36,942 bases of DNA from Candidatus Aminicenantota bacterium. GTDB taxonomy: Bacteria; Acidobacteriota; Aminicenantia; UBA2199. The stretch covers positions 843 through 37,784 of the forward strand of contig JAHELQ010000004.1 of NCBI GenBank assembly GCA_024644125.1. Direction: 5' to 3'. Position 1 is the stretch's first letter; every line of letters begins with the position of its first letter. Made by a program: the position numbers and the translations under genes. Under the pieces are notes generated by a model, which ran no database searches, was not told where the DNA came from, and saw only the letters and a list, made by a program, of their open reading frames with translations. Shown here one piece after another: positions 24,787 through 34,521 of this stretch.

Positions 24787-27567
24787 ATGAAAAAAAAAAC
24801 GGCGCTCGTTACGGCGTTTCTGTTGATGGCGATCTACGGAAGCGCCAAATATCATCCGGAGGTGCGCTGGCAGGAAATCACGCACGATAAATTCATCGTG
24901 GTCTTCCCCGAAGGTTATAAAGCCGAAGCCGCCGTTACCTTGCGCGAAGCCCAGGCCACCTTCCTGCGCCTCCAGGCGTTCTGGAAATTTCAAGTGCAGA
25001 AAAAAATCAGGATCCTGCTTACCAATTCCTACGACTACCCCCAGAGTTTCGCCACTTTTTTCCCATTTAACCAGATAGTGATCTCGCTTGCCCATCCCAC
25101 ACCGGATTCGGAAATGGGGAATTTTCGCGATTGGGTTCCTATGGTGTTGGCACATGAGATGACGTTGATCTTTATCTTCAACGCGGGCCCCAGTTACCTC
25201 CAATTCATGAGGAACATCTTCGGCAACCTATCCATTTTTTATCCGATGGCCCGCTTTCCCCGCTGGCTCATGGAAGGACTGGCCATCTATGGAGAGTCCC
25301 TTCTTCAAGAGGGAGGGCGATTGAATAACGCCGACTTCGACATCCTGCTCCGGGAGATATTGAGAGACGGCTCCATTCCCAGCTACCTCACCCTCTACGG
25401 TATCCCTACCCGTTGGCCGGCTGATCAGGCCCGCGCTCTCTACGGTTCGAAATTCATCCAATACCTATCTCAAAAATATGGCTCCACTTCCATCCCTCAG
25501 TTGGTGAAAAACCAGGCGGAGCATCCTATTATCCTGAATGTGCAACGACGATTCGCGGCTATTTTCGGGAAACGGTTGAAAGCGTTGTGGCATGAATTCG
25601 CCGCCAGCCGCAAACATCCTCCCGCCTTCCACACGGAAGAATTCACTATTCTCACCCAGGACGGTATGGAAAAAAAATACCCCCTGGCAGTGACGCCGGA
25701 CAGGATTATATATTACGAGAATAACTTCCAGGAATACCCGGGAATCTTCTTGTTAGACCTGAAAAGCAATACCCGAATCAAATTGATCGACCAAAAAGAC
25801 GCCACCAGCCTTTTTTTCTCTCCAAAAGACCAACATGTCTATTTTTCCGCCATTGACTCCTATAAATCTTTTTATGAATATTCCGATATTTACCGGTTTT
25901 CGCTCAAAACCGGCGAGCTTTTCAGGCTAAGCTCCGGCCAGCGGTTGACTTATCCGGTAAAAGCGGACGGGATGTTAAAATTGTATTGCGTCAAGCGCGT
26001 CGAAGGAAAAGATTACCTGACACTCTTCAATCCCGGCAGCAGAGAGGAGAGGATTCTCTCAGAAGGATTCCCGTCCATCGCATATCTCTCCGTCTCACCA
26101 AATGGGAGATATATCGCCGCCTCTCTCAAGCTCGAGGGCAGAAGTTGGAGTATCGCCCTATTCGACAACACAGGCAAACTGATAAAAATTCTCACTCCCA
26201 GACATATCAAATGTTATTACCCGAGATGGGCTTCGCAACACCAGATCTACTTCATCTCTGAATTAAACGGAAATTACCGCCTGGCTTGTACAAATCCCGG
26301 GAACGGGGAGTTGTTCGCGTATGACGACGACCGGTTGCCCCCGGTCAAATTCTTTGAATTGGGCGCGGCCGGCGGCGAAGTACTGGTCTCTTACATTGGC
26401 GGCAACGGATACAACCTCGGGCGCTTCGACATCCTGAAATTCCAGCCCCGGAAGTGGGTGCCGTCACGGGAAAATTCGCATCCGCGACTCAGAGTCCCCG
26501 AGGTCAATGAGGATTTACCTCTCCGGAAATACAACGTTATCCGCGATCTACTCCCAAAACACATGACCGTCACCTTCCGCAATTCCGGCAATGAAATCCA
26601 ACCGGGAGTCTACCTATCCGGCACCGACTTATTGACAGAGCACTCGTTTTTCTTCAAAGGTTATCATGGCCCCTCCAGCGGCGATTGGAGTTTCGGCTTC
26701 AATTACACCCTCGACACCATGTACCCGACCTGGATCCTGGATTATAGCGATTACATCGATATCTACCAGGGGGAAGACCAACGAAGCGCCAACCACAGGA
26801 CAACCGAACTGAAGTTGGGTTGCCTCTTTCCGCTGTCGTTGGCTCGCCGCAGCCAGGCGTACCTGTATACCAACATCCATTTTCAACGGACAGAGGACCG
26901 CTACTTCGATCCAATCGAGACGGTCCAGAAAAAATACAATGGCTTCAAAGTGGCTTACCTGTACAACTCGTCGCAGAAATACCGCGACTCCATCTCGCAT
27001 AGCGACGGAATACGGTTGGCGATCTCCTACGCCAGGGATATCCAACTGCTGGGGAGTAAATATACCACCAATACAGCGGCGCTGGAATACAAACAATTCT
27101 TCCCTGTCATCCGACCCAATGTACTGGCCTTGCGGTTCACCGCCAGCCAATCGTGGGGGAAAGGAGAGCAGGAGTTTTTTATGGGAGGCACCCGCTCCCA
27201 GTCGGGATTCATGGGACTGGAGATCACGGAGCAGGGATTGTTCGGGTTGATGCGCGGTTACTCCGGCGGTTATTTTGCCGGATACGGCGGCTACCTGCTA
27301 AATATGGAATTCCGCATGTCCCTTATGAAAATCGAACGCTGCTTCTCCATTTCCCCAAGCTTCGAACGGATTTACTTAACCGTTTTTTCAGATATCGGCA
27401 ATGTCTGGCGCAATAACGCGGCCATCGATCCGAAAATCTCCATCGGACTGGAATTGAACATCGATGTCTTCCTGGGCGCCCGCTTGCCCTTTTGCGCCGG
27501 AATCGCGTATGCCAACCGCTCCGGACTCGCTCCCACCTTCTACATCCGCATCGGCGAATCCTTCTGA
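24787..27567 (+). CDS. Secreted/outer-membrane protein: peptidase-MA-like N-domain, TolB/PD40-like propeller, C-terminal β-barrel
   Basis: Signal peptide; VPMVLAHEMTLIFIF...RFPRWLMEGLAIYGES (gluzincin-like layout); propeller-like repeats (SPNGRYIAASLKLEGRSWSIALFDNTG); C-terminal barrel-like strands ending in ...TFYIRIGESF with terminal Phe. Confidence 0.75.
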   Translation: MKKKTALVTAFLLMAIYGSAKYHPEVRWQEITHDKFIVVFPEGYKAEAAVTLREAQATFLRLQAFWKFQVQKKIRILLTNSYDYPQSFATFFPFNQIVISLAHPTPDSEMGNFRDWVPMVLAHEMTLIFIFNAGPSYLQFMRNIFGNLSIFYPMARFPRWLMEGLAIYGESLLQEGGRLNNADFDILLREILRDGSIPSYLTLYGIPTRWPADQARALYGSKFIQYLSQKYGSTSIPQLVKNQAEHPIILNVQRRFAAIFGKRLKALWHEFAASRKHPPAFHTEEFTILTQDGMEKKYPLAVTPDRIIYYENNFQEYPGIFLLDLKSNTRIKLIDQKDATSLFFSPKDQHVYFSAIDSYKSFYEYSDIYRFSLKTGELFRLSSGQRLTYPVKADGMLKLYCVKRVEGKDYLTLFNPGSREERILSEGFPSIAYLSVSPNGRYIAASLKLEGRSWSIALFDNTGKLIKILTPRHIKCYYPRWASQHQIYFISELNGNYRLACTNPGNGELFAYDDDRLPPVKFFELGAAGGEVLVSYIGGNGYNLGRFDILKFQPRKWVPSRENSHPRLRVPEVNEDLPLRKYNVIRDLLPKHMTVTFRNSGNEIQPGVYLSGTDLLTEHSFFFKGYHGPSSGDWSFGFNYTLDTMYPTWILDYSDYIDIYQGEDQRSANHRTTELKLGCLFPLSLARRSQAYLYTNIHFQRTEDRYFDPIETVQKKYNGFKVAYLYNSSQKYRDSISHSDGIRLAISYARDIQLLGSKYTTNTAALEYKQFFPVIRPNVLALRFTASQSWGKGEQEFFMGGTRSQSGFMGLEITEQGLFGLMRGYSGGYFAGYGGYLLNMEFRMSLMKIERCFSISPSFERIYLTVFSDIGNVWRNNAAIDPKISIGLELNIDVFLGARLPFCAGIAYANRSGLAPTFYIRIGESF

Positions 27568-27942
27568 GCGGCCGGAGGCGCCGATTGCATTTCCCGGGGA
27601 TCCGGTATATCCTTGAGATTCTGGACACCCTGTCCAACGGTTACAATTACCTGGCACCCGGAGCATTGGAAACGAAAATGGATGAAAATTTTTACTCCGT
27701 TACACCCAACACGAAAAATAGAGGAATCGCTTTTTTTATAAAACCAACTAAACTCTAAACCAACCCCCGCCGCGGCTATATATTTAAAAATAGTGGCGAC
27801 CTGGACCTAAACCATTTATATAAAAGGTTTTCCCTTGCCAATCATACAACCCGACGCACACGGGAACTATAAATTTTTGATTTCTAAACCGATAGTTTAT
27901 AACTTTTTTTCTAATTTCCAACAGCTTTTCCTGTAAAAACGC

Positions 27943-27971
27943 TTGACAATTGATTTTTAATGTGTTATTGG
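27943..27971 (+). promoter_or_regulatory. Possible promoter of the HU-led operon (TTGACA-17-TATTGG)
   Basis: Perfect -35 with poor -10, directly upstream of GGGAG and ATG 27989. Confidence 0.4.
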
Positions 27972-27988
27972 ATTTCTTGGGAGTAAGT

Positions 27989-28267
27989 ATGAACAAGAGA
28001 GAAATATCTGAGCACATTGCAAAAAAGTTAGAAATCAAAAAATTTGAAGCTTACCAATTCATCGATTTTCTAATCGATGTGATGGCCGACAGTCTGAACG
28101 ACGGCAAAAAGATTGTCATCTCGAATTTCGGTACCTTTAAAGTGGTGCAGCGAAACGAGAAGCGGGTAATCAATCCCAATGACCAGGAAGCGATGGTTAT
28201 CCCTTCCAAAAAGATAGTCAAATTCTTGCCGTCCAAAAACCTGAAACAGACTCTGGAGAGTCTCTGA
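27989..28267 (+). CDS. HU/IHF-family DNA-binding protein
   Basis: MNKREISEHIAKKLEIKKFEAYQFIDFLIDVMADSLNDGKKIVISNFGTFKVVQRNEKRVINPNDQEAMVIPSKKIVKFLPSKNLKQTL. Confidence 0.9.
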   Translation: MNKREISEHIAKKLEIKKFEAYQFIDFLIDVMADSLNDGKKIVISNFGTFKVVQRNEKRVINPNDQEAMVIPSKKIVKFLPSKNLKQTLESL

Positions 28268-28268
28268 G

Positions 28269-29156
28269 ATGGACATCCAACACCCATTCAAATTGAAATC
28301 GCTTTTATGGGCCACCGATTTCTCAAGGGAAAGCCGCGCGTGTTTGCCGTACCTGCAATTTCTCTCAAACAAATTGAGCACAAACAACCACGCCGTCTAT
28401 GTGCTCCCTAAGTTTTCCGACTGGGTGTATGAAGCGGCCTTCTTTTCACATGAAGACCTTTTTCAGGAGATCCAAACCACCAGGGAAAAATCACTCGCCA
28501 AATTCGAGCAAGATAGTAAACGGCGGTCTTTGAATCTGAAACCTGTTTTGTTGGAGGGTATCGCTTCCGAAGAGATCATCGGTTACGCCGACGCCAACGA
28601 TATCGATATGATTTTGGCGGGCAGAAGAGGTATCTCGGAAATCGAGGAGATTCTCATCGGGTCCACGACATCCCGCCTGATTCGCAACTCGAGCAAACCT
28701 GTGCTTGTGATTCCAAAGAACAAGCGAGAGGCCAAAATCGAAACAATCATGGCGCCGGTGGATTTCAACGAGTTATCCCTTCTGGAATTGCAATATTCTA
28801 TATTCCTGGCCCGGATTCTGGATGCGAAACTCTCCGTCGTCCATATTTCGGAATTTTTCAATTACCGGCTACCGGCGTTGAAACGACATCAATTACTGGA
28901 AAAGATCAATCAAAAAATCCAGAAAATCGCGGATGAATCCGGTTACCAAATCGAGAACATCATCTATGACGAAGGCGAACCGGCAAAAAAGATTATCGAA
29001 ATCTCCAAAAAAAATAAGATTGATCTTGTGGTGATGACCACCCGTCAACGCAAAGGGTTGGAGAAATTCTTTCTCGGCAGTATTACCGAAAAAGTACTGA
29101 TGTATTCAAACATCCCCACTCTAATTCTACCTCCACCTGATGTATCCTCAGAATGA
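28269..29156 (+). CDS. Tandem universal stress protein (two UspA domains)
   Basis: First domain ...ILAGRRGISEIEEILIGSTTSRLIRNSSKPVLVIP; second ...VVMTTRQRKGLEKFFLGSITEKVLMYSNIPTLILPP. Confidence 0.9.
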   Translation: MDIQHPFKLKSLLWATDFSRESRACLPYLQFLSNKLSTNNHAVYVLPKFSDWVYEAAFFSHEDLFQEIQTTREKSLAKFEQDSKRRSLNLKPVLLEGIASEEIIGYADANDIDMILAGRRGISEIEEILIGSTTSRLIRNSSKPVLVIPKNKREAKIETIMAPVDFNELSLLELQYSIFLARILDAKLSVVHISEFFNYRLPALKRHQLLEKINQKIQKIADESGYQIENIIYDEGEPAKKIIEISKKNKIDLVVMTTRQRKGLEKFFLGSITEKVLMYSNIPTLILPPPDVSSE

Positions 29157-30225
29157 AACAGACATAAAACGTATAGCCGCTCATCTTATCACCTACAAAA
29201 ACACGAAGGCGAAGCGCAGGCTCAAGCAGAAGGAAATTGACAGTCATGCCATTTTCGAACTTTCGGAACTAGAGCTCGCTACATTGGGCTTTAGTTCCGA
29301 AGAAATCCATGCCGTAAACTCAGGAAACCTGGCGGCGGCTGAAGCGGAAATCGCGGCATGCAAGCAACGCGGCATCCATGTGGTGTTCCGGGAAAGCGAC
29401 TATTATCCGCCGCTTCTGCGGAAAATATTCAACCCTCCGGATTTCATCTACGCGATCGGCGATCGCGAGATTCTGGGATCCGACAACATCTCGGTCGTCG
29501 GATCCCGTAAGGCCACCCGCTATGGACAACACGCATTGAAGACCATTGTGCCGCCATTGTGCAGAGCCGGTTTGGCCATCGTCTCCGGCATGGCCTACGG
29601 CATCGACTCCATCTCCCACCGCATCACCGTAGAGCATGGAGGAAAAACCATCGGCGTCAACGCGGGCGGACTACTCCATTTATATCCAACCGGGCACCAA
29701 TCCCTATTCTCAAAAATCATCGCCAACGGATGTATTATCTCCGAGTTCCCCCTCAACGTCGTTCCCAGGCCATTCCATTTCCCAATTCGCAATCGGATTA
29801 TCGCCGGCGTGTCCCGGGCGGTTCTGGTGGTGGAGGCGGCGATGCGCAGCGGTTCCTTGATCACCGCCCGCCTGTCGCTGGACCAGGACAGGGATGTGTT
29901 CGCCATCCCCGGTCCCATCGATTCCCCCCTCAGCCGTGGCACCAATTATCTGATCCAGCAAGGGGCGAAATTGATCGCGTCGGCGGACGACATTTTAGAA
30001 GAGTACAATCTCCCTACAACCAGAGAAGAGGCGAATCTCAGGCGGGATCTCAATCAAAAAGAAATAAAAATACTTGACTTGATTGGGGTAAATGAGGTAA
30101 AAGATATAGATTACTTTGTAGAAATGACCGATCTTACAGTATCCGAGATTATTTCGATATTGATGGGATTGATTTTAAAAAACCTCCTGATGGAGACTGA
30201 GGGTGGTTATAGAAGGATACAATGA
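29140..30225 (+). CDS. dprA: DNA-processing protein DprA/Smf
   Basis: YYPPLLRKIFNPPDFIYAIGD, VVGSRKATRYG, IVSGMAYGIDSISHRITVEHGGKTIGV, EFPLNVVPRPFHFPIRNRIIAGVSRAVLVVEAAMRSGSLITARLSLDQDRDVFAIPGPI; winged-helix-like C-terminus. Confidence 0.95.
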   Translation: MYPQNETDIKRIAAHLITYKNTKAKRRLKQKEIDSHAIFELSELELATLGFSSEEIHAVNSGNLAAAEAEIAACKQRGIHVVFRESDYYPPLLRKIFNPPDFIYAIGDREILGSDNISVVGSRKATRYGQHALKTIVPPLCRAGLAIVSGMAYGIDSISHRITVEHGGKTIGVNAGGLLHLYPTGHQSLFSKIIANGCIISEFPLNVVPRPFHFPIRNRIIAGVSRAVLVVEAAMRSGSLITARLSLDQDRDVFAIPGPIDSPLSRGTNYLIQQGAKLIASADDILEEYNLPTTREEANLRRDLNQKEIKILDLIGVNEVKDIDYFVEMTDLTVSEIISILMGLILKNLLMETEGGYRRIQ

Positions 30226-32321
30226 AAGGAAAGACGCTTTTAATAGTAGAATCTCCCGCCAAATCAAATACAATCTCAAAATACCTGGGTCCGGATTATA
30301 TCGTCGCCTCATCCATGGGGCATATCCGTGATCTAAGCCCCAATATTCTGAGTATCGACGTAAAAAACAATTTCAAGCCCTATTACGAGGTTTTGAAAGA
30401 TAAAACGCATATAATCAAGGAACTCAAAAAACTCTCGAAAAAATGCGAAAATATCATGCTGGCCCCAGACCCCGACCGCGAGGGCGAGGCCATCGCATTC
30501 CACCTGAACGAATTGCTCAAAACCAAGAATCACCAGGTGTACCGTATCCTGTTCAACGAGATCACTAAAAAATCGATTGAAGAGGCCGTCAAAAATCCGA
30601 TGGATATTAACCTGGACAAATTCAACTCCCAACAGATGCGGCGCATTCTCGACAGGCTGGCGGGCTACAAAATTAGCCCGGTTTTGCGAAAAAAAATCGG
30701 CGGCCCTTTGTCTGCCGGAAGAGTCCAGTCCGTCGCGCTAAAATTGATCGTGGAACGGGAGAAAGAGATTCAGATATTCGTCCCGGAGGAATACTGGAGC
30801 ATCAAAGCGGAGCTTGAAGGCTCCGCCAAACCGTCGTTTGTGGCGAAACTGGAAAAACACAAGACCAAAAAGGTCAAGATCGATAACCAGGAACAGGCCG
30901 ACGCCATCGCCAATGAATTGAAAGGCCACGATTACCTGCTTCAGACAATCAAGAAAAAGTTAAAAAGCAGGAGCCCATCTGCGCCCTTCATCACCTCCAG
31001 TTTGCAGCAAGAGGCGTTCCGCAAATATAAATTTTCAGTGAAACGGACCATGAAGCTGGCCCAGGAATTGTACGAAGGAATTCCAATACACGGCGGCGAA
31101 CCCACCGGACTGATCACCTACATGAGAACCGACTCCTTCAGAATCGCCAAAGAAGCCCAGGATATGGCCAGGGATTATATCGTCAAGACATTCGGCGCCG
31201 AGTATTACCCGGAAAAACCCAATTTTTTCGGTACAAAAAAGAAGATTCAGGACGCGCACGAAGCCATCCGCCCCACATTGCCGTTCCACGAACCGAAAGA
31301 GCTGAGGGGCATGCTCTCGGATCCCCAATACAAACTCTATCAACTCATCTGGAACCGGTTTTTCGGATCCCAGATGTCAGAGGCCACAGTCGAAGAGACC
31401 ACCTTCGAAATCAACAACGGCGATTATATCTTCATGATCAAAGGTGAGATCATGAAATTCGACGGATTTTCCAGGGTGGTCAAACTGGAGAGCACACTGG
31501 ACCGGTTGCCGGATTTGAACGAAGGCGAATTGCTGAAAGAGTTGAAACTCTCGCCGGAACAACATTTTACCAAACCTCCGCCGCGCTACACCGAAGCCAG
31601 CCTCGTCCGGGTACTGGAAGAAAAGGGGATTGGCCGCCCGTCCACTTACGCAAAAATTATCGACACCCTCGGCAAGAGAGATTATATAACCAGGGAAGAC
31701 CGGAAGTTTGTCCCCACAATTTTGGGTATTCGCGTCGTGGAATACCTGGAAGACAATTTTCAGGACCTCATGAACTACAATTTCACCGCCGACCTGGAAA
31801 AACAACTTGACCAGGTCTCGGAGGGGAAGCTCGATTGGACCACCGGCATCAAAGAATATTACGAAAAACTGGAGGCGGATCTCGTCAAAGTCCAGGAAAC
31901 AGATAAAGTCGATTTGCTGATCGGGAAAAAATGCCCGGAATGCAACAACGAATTGATCAAAAAATATTCCCACCGGACCTACGGATGGTTCATCGGATGC
32001 TCCAATTACCCGGAGTGCAAATATACCGAAAAGGTCACAGGCGGGGAAGAACAGAAGAAAGACGAAATACTGGACAAAGAGTGCCCCAAATGCGGCCTCC
32101 AATTGATCAAACGGTATTCCCCCAAAACCCGGCAATATTTCATCGGATGCTCCGGCTACCCAAACTGCAAACACATTGAAATGGAGCAGGCCGACCTGGG
32201 TGAATGCCCGGAGTGCGGGAAACCATTGACCAAACGGTTTTCCCGGAAAACGAGACGATTCTTCGTCGGTTGCTCAGGCTTCCCTGAATGCACATTCATA
32301 GAAGGTAAATCAAAAAAATGA
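30222..32321 (+). CDS. topA: DNA topoisomerase I (type IA) with three C-terminal C4 zinc ribbons
   Basis: LLIVESPAKSNTISKYLG, APDPDREGEAIAFHL, active-site region GLITYMRTDSFRIA; three CPxC...GCSxxPxC repeats at the C-terminus. Confidence 0.97.
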   Translation: MKGKTLLIVESPAKSNTISKYLGPDYIVASSMGHIRDLSPNILSIDVKNNFKPYYEVLKDKTHIIKELKKLSKKCENIMLAPDPDREGEAIAFHLNELLKTKNHQVYRILFNEITKKSIEEAVKNPMDINLDKFNSQQMRRILDRLAGYKISPVLRKKIGGPLSAGRVQSVALKLIVEREKEIQIFVPEEYWSIKAELEGSAKPSFVAKLEKHKTKKVKIDNQEQADAIANELKGHDYLLQTIKKKLKSRSPSAPFITSSLQQEAFRKYKFSVKRTMKLAQELYEGIPIHGGEPTGLITYMRTDSFRIAKEAQDMARDYIVKTFGAEYYPEKPNFFGTKKKIQDAHEAIRPTLPFHEPKELRGMLSDPQYKLYQLIWNRFFGSQMSEATVEETTFEINNGDYIFMIKGEIMKFDGFSRVVKLESTLDRLPDLNEGELLKELKLSPEQHFTKPPPRYTEASLVRVLEEKGIGRPSTYAKIIDTLGKRDYITREDRKFVPTILGIRVVEYLEDNFQDLMNYNFTADLEKQLDQVSEGKLDWTTGIKEYYEKLEADLVKVQETDKVDLLIGKKCPECNNELIKKYSHRTYGWFIGCSNYPECKYTEKVTGGEEQKKDEILDKECPKCGLQLIKRYSPKTRQYFIGCSGYPNCKHIEMEQADLGECPECGKPLTKRFSRKTRRFFVGCSGFPECTFIEGKSKK

Positions 32322-33655
32322 GTCGAAAAGTTATTGTCATCGGCGCGGGCCTGGCGGGAATCGAAGCGGCGTACCAGGCGGCCAAACTCGGCATAGACGT
32401 TGACCTCTATGAAATGCGCCCGAAAAAACAAACAGAAGCCCATACAACCCCGTACGCGGGTGAATTGGTCTGTTCCAATTCCCTCGGATCAATCGAGGAG
32501 ACCAGCGCCTCCGGCCTTTTGAAGAAAGAACTGGAAATGCTGGACTCCTACTTCCTGAAATTCGCGTACAAACACCGGGTTCCTGCCGGCAGTAGCCTGT
32601 CTGTTGACCGGGTGACTCTGGCGCAAGACATTTCCAATGATATTCAATCTATAAAAGGCGTCAATTTTATCAATGAAGAGGTCACAGAGATACCGGCCGC
32701 CGACGATGACCAAATCGTCATCATCGCTACAGGCCCGCTAACCTCCGGCGACTTCGCCCAGGCGCTCACCAAAGTGACCATGCGCAAAAACCTGTTTTTC
32801 TTCGACGCCACCAGCCCGATTATTCACGCGGACTCCATTGACATGTCAAAGGTGTTCAAAGCCTCCCGCTACGACAAGGGCGAAGCGGACTTCATCAACC
32901 TACCGCTGGACGAAGCCCTGTACCAGGAGTTTGTCAAGGCGTTGATCGAGGCGGAAACAGTGGAAGTCAAAGATTTCGAGCAAAATTTATTCTTCGAATC
33001 CTGCCTCCCAATCGAGGAGATCGCCCGCAGAGGCGAAAAATCCCTCGCGTTCGGCCCCCTCAAGCCGGTTGGTCTGGAGAACCCTTCCACCGGCGTCATT
33101 CCGCACGCGGTGGTGCAGTTGCGGCAGGACGACCTGCAAAACCACTTCTACCAGATGGTTGGCTTTCAAACCCGCCTTAAGTGGGGTGAACAGAAACGAA
33201 TATTCCAGATGCTACCTGGATTGGAGCACGCTGAATTCGAACGTTTCGGCCGCATGCACCGCAATTCCTATATTAACGCTCCTTTGATCATCAATAAATT
33301 TTATCAATCCAAAATCCGGGACAACCTCTTTTTCGCCGGCCAGATCAGCGGCGTGGAGGGTTATGTGGAATCCATCGCGTCGGGACTTTCCGCCGGGATC
33401 TACGCCGCCCGTAAACTACTGGGATTGCCCCTCTGCAATTTTCCCAATGAAACAGCCATCGGTTCCCTGGTCAATTACATTTCCCAGGCGGACTGGAAGG
33501 ATTTCCGGCCCACAAAATTTACCTTCGGCCTCCTGCCGGAACTCCCCAAAGGCGACCATTACCGGCACTTCCGTAAGAAAAAATTCAAAAAGGAGATGAA
33601 GGCAAAAATCGCGCTGGAAGCCCTCGACAAATGGTTGAAGAAGGCCGCTACCTAG
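32318..33655 (+). CDS. trmFO: Methylenetetrahydrofolate--tRNA-(uracil-5-)-methyltransferase
   Basis: VIVIGAGLAGIEAAYQAAKLGIDVDLYEMRPKKQTEAHTTPYAGELVCSNSLGS; FAGQISGVEGYVESIASGLSAGIYAA. Confidence 0.97.
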   Translation: MSRKVIVIGAGLAGIEAAYQAAKLGIDVDLYEMRPKKQTEAHTTPYAGELVCSNSLGSIEETSASGLLKKELEMLDSYFLKFAYKHRVPAGSSLSVDRVTLAQDISNDIQSIKGVNFINEEVTEIPAADDDQIVIIATGPLTSGDFAQALTKVTMRKNLFFFDATSPIIHADSIDMSKVFKASRYDKGEADFINLPLDEALYQEFVKALIEAETVEVKDFEQNLFFESCLPIEEIARRGEKSLAFGPLKPVGLENPSTGVIPHAVVQLRQDDLQNHFYQMVGFQTRLKWGEQKRIFQMLPGLEHAEFERFGRMHRNSYINAPLIINKFYQSKIRDNLFFAGQISGVEGYVESIASGLSAGIYAARKLLGLPLCNFPNETAIGSLVNYISQADWKDFRPTKFTFGLLPELPKGDHYRHFRKKKFKKEMKAKIALEALDKWLKKAAT

Positions 33656-34515
33656 ACGAGTACCTGGATTACATCCGGGACATCAAAAAATTCTCAGACA
33701 ATACAATCAAAGCCTATCGCCAGGATATCCAGCAATTTATCGGCTATTTCGAAGAGCACGCGATTCCGGTGGCGAAGGACACAATCCGGGACTTCATCGT
33801 CGAGATTTTTTACCGCACAGGTCAAAAATCCACAGTCTCCCGCAAGATCTACGCCGTCAAATCCTATTTCACCTACATGCACCGCAAGGGATACATTCCC
33901 AAAAACCCGTTCGACGGCATCTCCAGTCCAAAAGTCGATAAAAAAATCCCCCAGATCCTGACCGTGAAGGAGATGCTCACATTCCTGGACCGCCTCCCGG
34001 AGAGAGACCTCCTGGAAATCCGCAACAAAGCGATGTTTGAATTTCTCTACGCCACCGGATTGAGGATTTCCGAACTGACCAATCTCAAGGACAGCGATAT
34101 ACAATTCGGCGAATGCCTGGTGCGGGTCCTGGGCAAAGGTAAAAAAGAGCGCATCGTCCCCTTCAATCCCAAAGCCCGCGACCTGTTGCTCCGCTATCTG
34201 CAATTGACCCGTAAAGAGTTTCCCCACCAGCAAGCCTACGTATTTCTGAATTCCCGGGGCGGTAACATCACCGAGAGGTCGGTGGAGCGGATTCTTCAAA
34301 AGGTCTACAATGAATTGATGGATTCACCCAAACACGTCTACCCCCATCTCTTCCGCCACTCCTTCGCGTCCCACCTGCTGCAACGGGGGGCCAACCTGCG
34401 GGTGATCCAGGAGTTGTTGGGCCATTCCAACCTGGCCACCACCGAAAAATACACCACCCTCAACTACTCGGACCTCCTGAGGGTCTACCAGAAGTTCCAC
34501 CCCAGAGGCATGTAA
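33631..34515 (+). CDS. Tyrosine recombinase, XerC/XerD family
   Basis: GLRISELTNL (R), LGKGKKERIVPF (K), HLFRHSFASHLLQRGANLRVIQELLGHSNLATTEKYT (HxxR, H, Y). Confidence 0.95.
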   Translation: MVEEGRYLDEYLDYIRDIKKFSDNTIKAYRQDIQQFIGYFEEHAIPVAKDTIRDFIVEIFYRTGQKSTVSRKIYAVKSYFTYMHRKGYIPKNPFDGISSPKVDKKIPQILTVKEMLTFLDRLPERDLLEIRNKAMFEFLYATGLRISELTNLKDSDIQFGECLVRVLGKGKKERIVPFNPKARDLLLRYLQLTRKEFPHQQAYVFLNSRGGNITERSVERILQKVYNELMDSPKHVYPHLFRHSFASHLLQRGANLRVIQELLGHSNLATTEKYTTLNYSDLLRVYQKFHPRGM

Positions 34516-34521
34516 ACCGGC

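Noticed and set aside
31377-32174. 265-aa minus-strand ORF inside topA
   Set aside because: Antisense to a strongly supported topA. Composition (F/D/G-rich) is typical of a shadow ORF mirroring codon bias.
33694-34299. 201-aa minus-strand ORF inside the Xer recombinase
   Set aside because: Antisense shadow of a gene with all catalytic residues intact.
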